Shown here: positions 6,032 to 11,419 of the stretch, one piece after another
Layout of the letters: every line of letters starts with the position of its first letter
Numbering within the stretch: the stretch's first letter is position 1
Source: Polyangium jinanense
Lineage (GTDB): Bacteria > Myxococcota > Polyangia > Polyangiales > Polyangiaceae
NCBI RefSeq assembly: GCF_028435365.1
Contig: NZ_JAGTJJ010000126.1
Coordinates: 1 to 11,419 of the forward strand
DNA: 11,419 nucleotides
Reading direction: 5' to 3'
Program-made: the position numbers and the translations under genes
The notes under the pieces: generated by a model
Seen by the model: the letters and a program-made list of their open reading frames with translations, nothing else
The model's database searches: none
Told to the model about the DNA's origin: nothing

Positions 6032-6946
6032 TCAGGCCGTGGCGACCTCCTCCACGAGCCTGCGGAGCCACATGTTTGCCGGGTCCGACTCCGCGTGCGC
6101 GTGCCAGTAGAGGTGAAGCTGCACGGGTGGCAACTTGAATGGCAACGCGCGTCGCGCGAGCGCGTGGACCTTCCCAACCTCGCCCGTCAAGCGTCGTGGC
6201 GCGGTGAGCACGTCGTCCGAGTGAGCGACCACGCGGAACGCCGAGTCGTAGCTCTGACAGCGCACCACCACGCGCCGCTCGACGCCGAGCTTCAGCAGCG
6301 CGCGATCCTCGAGCACGAGCCCCGTCGCTCGACTCGACACGAGGACGTGAGACGCTCCGACGTACTGCGCGATCGAAAGCTTCCGCCGAAGGGGATGCCC
6401 ATCTCGCACGACGAGGCAGAAGTCGTCCTCCAGAATGCGACGGTGTCGTACCGGCTCGTGGACCGGAATGGAGACATCGAAGGCGAGATCGATGTGTCTC
6501 GACGCAAGCTCACGCGCAATGGCGGAGCGCTGGTACGCGACGCTCGCCACCGTGGCAAGCGGAGCCGCTTTCGCGAGCGCGCTCCGGAGCTGAGGGAGGA
6601 GCATCGGCTCGATGGAGTCGGGCATTCCGACGCGAAACATCAGCGTCGTCGTGGAGGGCTCGAACGCACCCCACCGATGGAGGAGTCCGCGCAACTGAGC
6701 CAACTGTTCGACGAGCGCGGGCGCCATGCGCAGGCATGCCGCCGTGGGCACCATCTCGGTCCCCTCACGCGCGAAGAGCGGATCGTCGAGGTGCTCGCGG
6801 AGCCTTCCCAGCGCATGACTCACCGCCGAGGGGCTCAGCGCGAGGACACGCGCCGCCCGCGTCAGGTGGCGTTCCCGGAAGACGGCCTCGAAGACGCGGA
6901 GCAGGTTGAGGTCCATCGTGTCGAAGCGATCATGCACGCGACTCAT
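6032..6946 (-). CDS. LysR-family transcriptional regulator
   Basis: The product is 304 residues from the ATG at 6946, or 294 from the ATG at 6916 (MDLNLLRVFEAV), which is also a typical LysR N-terminus. Neither has a clear ribosome site. Residues about 11-70 (longer start) form the winged helix-turn-helix, with LTRAARVLALSPSAVSHALGR, followed by the linker helix. The rest is a two-lobed effector domain: FRVGMPDSIEPMLLP, then HIDLAFDVSI, then DDFCLVVRDGHPL. Length is normal for the family. The gene is divergent from the GFA-DJ-1 cluster, the classic arrangement in which LysR proteins control the neighbouring operon and themselves. A candidate operator dyad lies at 6968-6986. The effector cannot be read from the sequence. 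Confidence 0.92.
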   Translation of the reverse strand: MSRVHDRFDTMDLNLLRVFEAVFRERHLTRAARVLALSPSAVSHALGRLREHLDDPLFAREGTEMVPTAACLRMAPALVEQLAQLRGLLHRWGAFEPSTTTLMFRVGMPDSIEPMLLPQLRSALAKAAPLATVASVAYQRSAIARELASRHIDLAFDVSIPVHEPVRHRRILEDDFCLVVRDGHPLRRKLSIAQYVGASHVLVSSRATGLVLEDRALLKLGVERRVVVRCQSYDSAFRVVAHSDDVLTAPRRLTGEVGKVHALARRALPFKLPPVQLHLYWHAHAESDPANMWLRRLVEEVATA

Positions 6947-6967
6947 CGAGGTGCATGAAATCATATC

Positions 6968-6986
6968 ACTTCCTTCATCGGGAAGT
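6968..6986. promoter_or_regulatory. Candidate LysR operator (T-N11-A dyad)
   Basis: ACTTCC-N7-GGAAGT is a perfect dyad with six-base arms, whose centre contains T6971-N11-A6983, the LysR-box form. It lies 22 bases from the longer LysR start and about 105 bases before the GFA start, suiting autoregulation and divergent activation. The right half overlaps a possible decayed repeat relic. Confidence 0.45.
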
Positions 6987-7007
6987 TTCAGCGCACAGTT
7001 CTTCCAT
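6981..7007 (+). repeat. Possible degenerate fragment of the hairpin repeat
   Basis: GGAAG, a GCGCA core and CAGTTCTTCCA occur in the order seen in hairpin A of the end repeats (42-71), with mismatches and about four bases lost from the middle. The best shared block is AGTTCTTCCA, followed by a near match (TGAAGCG against CGAACGG). Hairpins B-D are absent. It could be chance. Confidence 0.35.
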
Positions 7008-7090
7008 GAAGCGGGCGTTCGCAGCCGCCCCGCGCCTCCGGTCCCCGTGCTCCCGCCGTGGTGGGCGCCCCCAAACAGCGGACATCGGCC

Positions 7091-7564
7091 ATGACAGAGA
7101 CTCTTCAGCAACAGCAAGCGACCTGCGAATGCGGCGCTGCCCAATTCGAGGTCGGCGCAGCGCCGGCCGTACGTTTCTTTTGCCACTGCACGATCTGCCA
7201 AGCCTACAACGACAAGCCGTTTGCCGACGTGACGGTGCTTCGCGCCAAGTACGTCGAAGTGAACGACACGAGCCAGATTGCGTTCAAGAAGTATCGCCCG
7301 CCCCCGAACATCAACCGCGGGCTCTGCAAGACGTGCGGCAAGCCCGCGATCGAATTCTTTGGCTTCGGCCCGGCGAAGCTCGCCCTCCTTCCGAGCATCA
7401 ACTTCAAACGGAAGGAGCTCCTCCCGCCGCCGGCGATACACATTTTCTACCATCGGAGGCTCGGCGACGCCGCCGACGACTTGCCCAAGTACACCGGCTA
7501 TCTACGCAGCCAGATGGCAGTCAGCGGACTGTTCATGCGGCTGTTCCGAGGATCTGGCGGATGA
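7091..7564 (+). CDS. GFA/CENP-V-type zinc protein
   Basis: The product is 157 residues. Seven cysteines are spaced as in the GFA fold: Cys12-x-Cys14, Cys31-x-Cys33-xx-Cys36 and Cys79-xx-Cys82, which bind two zinc ions in characterised members. The founding enzyme speeds the condensation of formaldehyde with glutathione to S-hydroxymethylglutathione, but most relatives have unknown substrates, so the reaction here is inferred. No signal peptide is present, so it is cytoplasmic. The ATG at 7091 opens the conserved region. An in-frame ATG at 7058 adds 11 unrelated residues. The stop overlaps the start of the DJ-1 gene (ATGA), indicating translational coupling. It is divergent from LysR. Confidence 0.88.
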   Translation: MTETLQQQQATCECGAAQFEVGAAPAVRFFCHCTICQAYNDKPFADVTVLRAKYVEVNDTSQIAFKKYRPPPNINRGLCKTCGKPAIEFFGFGPAKLALLPSINFKRKELLPPPAIHIFYHRRLGDAADDLPKYTGYLRSQMAVSGLFMRLFRGSGG

Positions 7565-8256
7565 GCAGGACCAAGCGCATTCTCCACGTCGTCAGCAACG
7601 TGGACCACTATGAAGGCCGGTCGACGCCGACCGGCTTGTGGCTCTCGGAGTTGACGCATGCTTATGACGTCTTCGCCGCGCGGGGCTACGAGCAGCGCTT
7701 GGTCAGCCCGAAGGGAGGGCGGACACCTCTTGAGCCCCGTTCGCTCAAGTGGCCGCTTCTCGACGCGTCCGCCAAAGCGCGCTGGGCAGATCCAACTTGG
7801 TCAGCGCTGCTTTCGTCCACCGCTCGGCCTGACGAGATCGACGCCGCAGACTACGACGCGATTTACTTTACCGGTGGCCACGCCGTCATGTGGGACTTCC
7901 CCGACGACGAGGCGCTCCAAGCTCTCACACGCGACATCTACGAGCATGGTGGGGTCGTCTCTTCGGTGTGCCACGGCTACTGCGGCCTCCTCAACACGAA
8001 GCTGTCGGACGGACGCCTCCTGGTCGCAGGACGGCGCGTCACTGGCTATTCGTGGTGTGAGGAAGTACTCGCCGGCGTTGCGACGAAGGTGCCGTACAAC
8101 GCCGAGTCGGAGATGCGCGCGCGCGGCGCGCAATACGAGAAGAGCATCCTCCCGTTCGTCTCGAAGGTCGTTGTCGACGGGAGATTGGTGACTGGCCAGA
8201 ACCCTCAATCAGCGAAGGCGACCGCGAGCAGCGTCGTGTCTCTCCTCGCTTCATGA
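7561..8256 (+). CDS. DJ-1/PfpI superfamily protein, Hsp31/glyoxalase III-like
   Basis: The product is 231 residues. The nucleophile elbow VVSSVCHGYCGLL contains Cys137-His138, and the acidic partner is probably Glu30 in TGLWLSEL; TGGHAVMWDFPDD (104-116) shapes the pocket. The Cys-His-Glu set and the GLWLSEL motif point to the Hsp31/HchA-like branch, whose members act as glutathione-independent glyoxalases, as protein deglycases or as chaperones. Which activity applies cannot be told. It is cytoplasmic. The start overlaps the GFA stop by four bases, so the two are cotranscribed and coupled. A far longer open frame upstream is an artefact. The pairing with GFA points to aldehyde or electrophile detoxification. 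Confidence 0.9.
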   Translation: MSRTKRILHVVSNVDHYEGRSTPTGLWLSELTHAYDVFAARGYEQRLVSPKGGRTPLEPRSLKWPLLDASAKARWADPTWSALLSSTARPDEIDAADYDAIYFTGGHAVMWDFPDDEALQALTRDIYEHGGVVSSVCHGYCGLLNTKLSDGRLLVAGRRVTGYSWCEEVLAGVATKVPYNAESEMRARGAQYEKSILPFVSKVVVDGRLVTGQNPQSAKATASSVVSLLAS

Positions 8257-8286
8257 TCGCACACGACAATCGCGAAGAGAATTTAC

Positions 8287-9192
8287 ATGCTTACCAAGTT
8301 CAAGAAAGAAGTTCTTGCCTCCATCGCACTCGCGCTTGGTGTTGCGACGTTTGCCAGTGGCTGCGTCATTAGCCATGTGACACGTGAGGGGCCAGAGTGG
8401 AATGTTCATGCTGACGAGAAAACGCTTGCCGTCGACGCATCCCCCCAAGGCAACGATGACCTCGCGCCACTGAGCGACGAATTCGATGACGCTTCAACGC
8501 TTCCGCAGTGGGCAAAGCTCAGCGACGTGGAGGGATGGCCGGATGAGATCAAGAAGCTGGACGCCAACACGGCGAACCCAGGAAATCTCACCTTGGAACC
8601 CTATGCGAGCTTCTGGTTCGGCGACTTTCACGCGCCGTTCCTCTTCAAGAAGGTGACGGGTGATTTCATCGTCACGACACGCGTGCTCGTAACGGGTGCG
8701 ACCGCGGACGTACCAGCGCGGGGGTATTCGCTTGCTGGTCTGCTCGCTCGCGCACCACACGACGAAGGGCGCAAGAATTGGAAGGAAGGCACGGAGAACT
8801 GGATCTTCATCACGGCGGGGAGCGGCGACGGTGACGGCGTCCCTCAGTTCGAGACGAAGAATACCAAAGACAGCTCGAGTCGGCTCGAGCTCAGCCCGCG
8901 AACCCCCGGCTGGGTGGAGCTTCGCATTGCGCGTGTCGGCACACGCATCACGCTTCTTCGTCGTGCGGAGAAGGAAGACTGGCGCGTCATGCGCCGAGAA
9001 GAGCGTCCCGACCTGCCGCAAACGCTTCAGGTGGGGCTCATCGCGTACACGGACTACGACTCGCTGAAGTGGGACCTGATCTTCAATCGTGTCGACACTT
9101 ATCACCACCGCGTCATCACCGACGGAGTGCCGGACCTCATCAGCCGGTTCGACTACGTTCGCTTTCAGAGGCCACCGGTATCCAGGCGGTGA
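8287..9192 (+). CDS. Lipoprotein with a concanavalin-A-like (DUF1349-type) domain
   Basis: The product is 301 residues. The leader carries lysines (MLTKFKKEVLAS), a hydrophobic core and the lipobox FASGC (Cys26). After a polar linker, residues about 63-295 look like a beta-jelly-roll of the DUF1349/concanavalin-A-like lectin type. The evidence is LSDEFDDASTLPQW at the start, then LFKKVTGDFIVTTRVLVTG, AGLLARAP, ENWIFITAG and GWVELRIARVGTR, and a closing FDYVRFQRP. Such domains bind glycans or act in glycoside hydrolases, but no catalytic pair is identifiable here. It starts 30 bases after the DJ-1 gene with only a weak ribosome site (GAAGAGA), so it is probably the third gene of the operon. 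Its role in an aldehyde-related operon is unclear. Its 5' codons are AT-richer than those of neighbouring genes. Confidence 0.8.
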   Translation: MLTKFKKEVLASIALALGVATFASGCVISHVTREGPEWNVHADEKTLAVDASPQGNDDLAPLSDEFDDASTLPQWAKLSDVEGWPDEIKKLDANTANPGNLTLEPYASFWFGDFHAPFLFKKVTGDFIVTTRVLVTGATADVPARGYSLAGLLARAPHDEGRKNWKEGTENWIFITAGSGDGDGVPQFETKNTKDSSSRLELSPRTPGWVELRIARVGTRITLLRRAEKEDWRVMRREERPDLPQTLQVGLIAYTDYDSLKWDLIFNRVDTYHHRVITDGVPDLISRFDYVRFQRPPVSRR

Positions 9193-9345
9193 TCGAGGCC
9201 CGCAGCCGCACGCACTGCCACGGGCGAACCCGCTGGGCTGGCTTGCTTGCACTTCCGCCCCTCGCACATCATTCTTTTGCGACTCTCGGACCCGACACGT
9301 CGCTCCCGCAGGCGTGCCCGAGGCGCCGGGGGCGCTGAGGGTTTT

Positions 9346-11289
9346 TTGGTAAAGCTCGAACGCCTGCATTTCCTGGGGGCCGCGCTCGCTCCCATCGCCG
9401 ATGCCGTCCTCGTGGTCGACACGGACGCGCGCGTCGTCTTCGCGAACGAATCCTTGGAAGAGCTCGCGCTGCCCCCGCGCTCGCCTGGCGAGGACATTCG
9501 AGACGAGTTCGCAGGGACGACCGTGCGCTACCAGTACCAGGATGGTCGACCCATTCCCTGGGGCGAGACACCACTCGCGCGGGCGCTCGGCGGCGCGGCC
9601 GTCGTCGAGGAGGTTCTCTCGTTGAACGTTCCGGGCAGCACCGATCGCCTGATCGCGGTGACGGCGAGCCCCATCCGGGACGACGCGGGCGGGCTATCCG
9701 GCGCCTATGCCCTCCTTCGCGACGTCACAGGCCGCTTGCGCGCCGAGGAGGCGCGGAGGCGCGGAGCGGAAGAGCGCGCGCAGCTGATCGAGCGCATCGA
9801 AGCCAACCGCTCGCTGCTCGAGGCGGTGCTGCACCAGATGCCTTCCGGCGTGAGCATCGTGGACGCGAGCGGCACGTTCGTCCTCACCAACGAGCGAGCC
9901 GAGCTCATGTTCGGTCCGCAGCCGAAATGCGCGAGTTTCTACGACTACGACGGGTTCGATTTGCATCGCGATGGGCAGCGGTGCACCGCCAACCACTTTC
10001 CACTCTCGCGCGCGCTCCGGGGCGAGACCGTGCGGGACGAGGAGTACGTTCACCCGCGCGAGAGCGGAGCGGTGCACGTCAACATCAGCGCGGCGCCAGT
10101 CGTGGATCGCGAAGGGCGCATCGTCGCCGCTGTGACGGTGTTTTCCGACATCACCGAGCGAAAACGAATGGAGGACGCGCTCGGCCGCGCGCGCGCGGAG
10201 GCGGAGCGCAAGGCGGCCGAGCTGCGCGCGCTGCTCGGGAGCATGGCCGAGTCCGTCATGGTCATCGACGGTGATGGCAACGTCATCCTGCAGAATCGGG
10301 CGAACTACGCGCTCGCGGGCCATTGGTTCTTTCATGTCGACGATGTCCCGCGCCACGCACGCTTGCGGATACCGAGCGGGGAGCCCGTACCTCCGGGCGA
10401 GTTCCCCGCCCAGCGGCTCCTGCGTGGCGAATCCATCAGGGAAGTCGAATACTCGCTCGACATGCGGGATGGGTCGCGAAGGCATTTGCTGGTGAGCACG
10501 AGCGCGGTCCAGCACGGCTCGAGCCCCATCTCGCTCGGCGTCATCGTTTCGCGCGACATCACGGAGATCCGAAGGCTCGAGGAGGCTCGGGAGGACGTTC
10601 TACACGCCATCTCGCACGATCTGCGCCAGCCCATCACCGTCATGATGCCGGCTGCCCAGATGCTTCGACGTAACCTCACGCGGAGCCAAATGGACCGCGA
10701 GGTGTCCGTCGTCGACCGCATCATCGGTAGCGCAAAACGCTTGGCCACGCTGATCGACGACCTCGTCGACGCGGCCAGGCTCGATTCGGGTCAGCTGCGG
10801 TTGCGCGCCGAGCCTTGCGATTTCCTACCCCTGCTTCGAGACATCGTCTCTCGCGCATGGACAACGCAGGATCAGGCGCGCCTGCGAATCGAGCCGCCGC
10901 CAGAGGACGTGCGCCCGGTGCTCCTCGACCCTGCGCGCTTCGAGCGAATCTTCGTCAACCTCGTCGGCAATGCGCTCAAATACTCCCCACCCGAGGAGCT
11001 CGTGACGATCGGCATCGAAGCACGCGACGCAGAAATCGTCGCCGCAGTGCGAGACCGAGGCTGCGGCGTGCAGCCCGACGACCTCCCCCATCTCTTCGAG
11101 CGTTATTACCGCGCAAGGTCGGGCCAGCGGACCGAGGGGCTCGGGCTCGGGCTCTTCATCGTCCGCCAACTCGTCGAAGCGCACGGCGGCCGCATTTGGG
11201 TCGAGAGCGAAGTCGGCAAGGGCAGCACATTCACCATCACCCTGCCCTTCGTACCAGCCCCCGAGGCCGTCGCCCGGCGGGAGCGTTGA
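9346..11289 (+). CDS. Soluble hybrid-free histidine kinase with three PAS domains
   Basis: The product is 647 residues from a TTG at 9346 with GAGGG four bases upstream. The frame opens at another TTG (9247), but the intervening 33 residues are Arg-rich and lie outside any domain. PAS domains are at about 5-127, 155-270 and 293-405, joined by Arg/Glu-rich helices. They share an unusual late motif (P-L-x-R-A-L-x-G-E-x-V, then E-E-Y or similar) and end D(V/I)T. The HisKA domain has the phospho-acceptor His424 in AISHDLRQPI. The ATPase domain has N-box Asn542 (NLVGNALKYS), DRGCGV (570-575), FERYYR and GLGLGLFIV. No membrane helix, receiver domain or neighbouring response regulator is seen, so it is probably a cytoplasmic orphan kinase that senses small ligands or redox through PAS. 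Confidence 0.9.
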   Translation: MVKLERLHFLGAALAPIADAVLVVDTDARVVFANESLEELALPPRSPGEDIRDEFAGTTVRYQYQDGRPIPWGETPLARALGGAAVVEEVLSLNVPGSTDRLIAVTASPIRDDAGGLSGAYALLRDVTGRLRAEEARRRGAEERAQLIERIEANRSLLEAVLHQMPSGVSIVDASGTFVLTNERAELMFGPQPKCASFYDYDGFDLHRDGQRCTANHFPLSRALRGETVRDEEYVHPRESGAVHVNISAAPVVDREGRIVAAVTVFSDITERKRMEDALGRARAEAERKAAELRALLGSMAESVMVIDGDGNVILQNRANYALAGHWFFHVDDVPRHARLRIPSGEPVPPGEFPAQRLLRGESIREVEYSLDMRDGSRRHLLVSTSAVQHGSSPISLGVIVSRDITEIRRLEEAREDVLHAISHDLRQPITVMMPAAQMLRRNLTRSQMDREVSVVDRIIGSAKRLATLIDDLVDAARLDSGQLRLRAEPCDFLPLLRDIVSRAWTTQDQARLRIEPPPEDVRPVLLDPARFERIFVNLVGNALKYSPPEELVTIGIEARDAEIVAAVRDRGCGVQPDDLPHLFERYYRARSGQRTEGLGLGLFIVRQLVEAHGGRIWVESEVGKGSTFTITLPFVPAPEAVARRER

Positions 11290-11300
11290 CGCTGAGGATT

Positions 11301-11419
11301 GGTCTCTTCTTGGGGCCGCCGCGCCGGGGCGCCGCCCCGGGCCCCGCGGGGGCTGTTCGCCCCTCGACCCGAACCAGCGCAAGCGCTGGACCATTTGGGG
11401 AAGAACTGCGCGATGCGCA
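11301..11419 (-). repeat. Multi-hairpin dispersed repeat, copy 2 (inverted, cut by the window end)
   Basis: Read on the minus strand it repeats 51-165. Hairpin D is at 11324-11340 (loop one base different), hairpin C at 11349-11363 (identical) and hairpin B at 11374-11389 (one compensatory pair swap). The left arm of hairpin A lies at 11399-11411, and the partner arm is cut off by the window end. Only the 5-6 bases after hairpin A and the outermost ~14 bases are poorly conserved. It begins about 12 bases after the histidine kinase stop, so on the plus strand its hairpins could also stop transcription of that gene, although no T-run follows. Confidence 0.85.

Noticed and set aside
4950..6110. 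Plus-strand open frame of 386 codons across 4950-6110
   Set aside because: It crosses an intergenic region and runs antisense to two genes. Composition is Arg/Ala-rich and no family resemblance is seen.
5897..6958. Plus-strand open frame antisense to LysR
   Set aside because: The opposite strand encodes a textbook LysR protein; the frame is open only because of GC codon bias.
9323..9347. Terminator-like GCGCC-GGG-GGCGC stem followed by six Ts before the histidine kinase
   Set aside because: The stem is only about six pairs, with five bases between it and the T-run, and the T-run includes the likely TTG start. It is as easily explained as chance in GC-rich DNA.
1..11419. The end repeats as termini of one 11-kb mobile element
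   Set aside because: There is no transposase, integrase or target duplication, and the internal genes are ordinary chromosomal types. A dispersed intergenic repeat explains the pair better.
1..11419. CRISPR arrays, tRNA or rRNA genes
   Set aside because: No regularly spaced direct repeats, cloverleaf sequences or conserved rRNA segments were seen.

Overview
The window is high-GC DNA with gene content typical of a large-genome myxobacterium. This placement is an inference: it rests on five predicted lipoproteins, an RsbR-type PAS-STAS sensor, a soluble multi-PAS histidine kinase with no partner response regulator in view, and GC-rich intergenic hairpin repeats. No ribosomal, replication, phage, plasmid, transposase or CRISPR gene was found. 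The window looks like an ordinary accessory stretch of chromosome that carries several gene relics.

Layout. Positions 41-165 hold a GC-rich repeat built from a chain of hairpins. It ends about 19 bases before a 562-residue lipoprotein (184-1872) made of four tandem ~115-residue repeats and ending in CGACH. Positions 1873-2037 lie between convergent genes and contain an echo of that lipoprotein's signal sequence. A small lipoprotein consisting of one AbfB-type beta-trefoil follows on the minus strand (2038-2592). Positions 2593-3511 are gene-poor. They hold the tail of a TPR-like protein, a decayed partial copy of a gene that survives intact at 5436-5951, and a 20-bp-stem hairpin. A small orphan lipoprotein (3512-4084) converges with an RsbR-like PAS-STAS protein (4186-5124, minus). 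Upstream of that on the minus strand are an unrecognised 171-residue protein (5436-5951) and a LysR regulator (6032-6946).

The LysR gene is divergent from a tight plus-strand cluster: a GFA/CENP-V-type zinc protein (7091-7564), a DJ-1/PfpI protein (7561-8256, ATGA overlap) and a lipoprotein with a concanavalin-A-like domain (8287-9192). The shared intergenic region contains a dyad matching the T-N11-A LysR box. The most economical reading is a LysR-controlled aldehyde or electrophile defence operon; this is inferred from family knowledge. A soluble three-PAS histidine kinase follows (about 9346-11289). The window closes with a second, inverted copy of the hairpin repeat (11301-11419).

The best candidate for something undescribed is the multi-hairpin repeat. 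Over the 72 best-aligned bases the two copies differ at four positions. Two of these are a compensatory base-pair swap beneath a conserved CUUG loop, one is in a loop and one is in a linker, so every predicted stem is kept.
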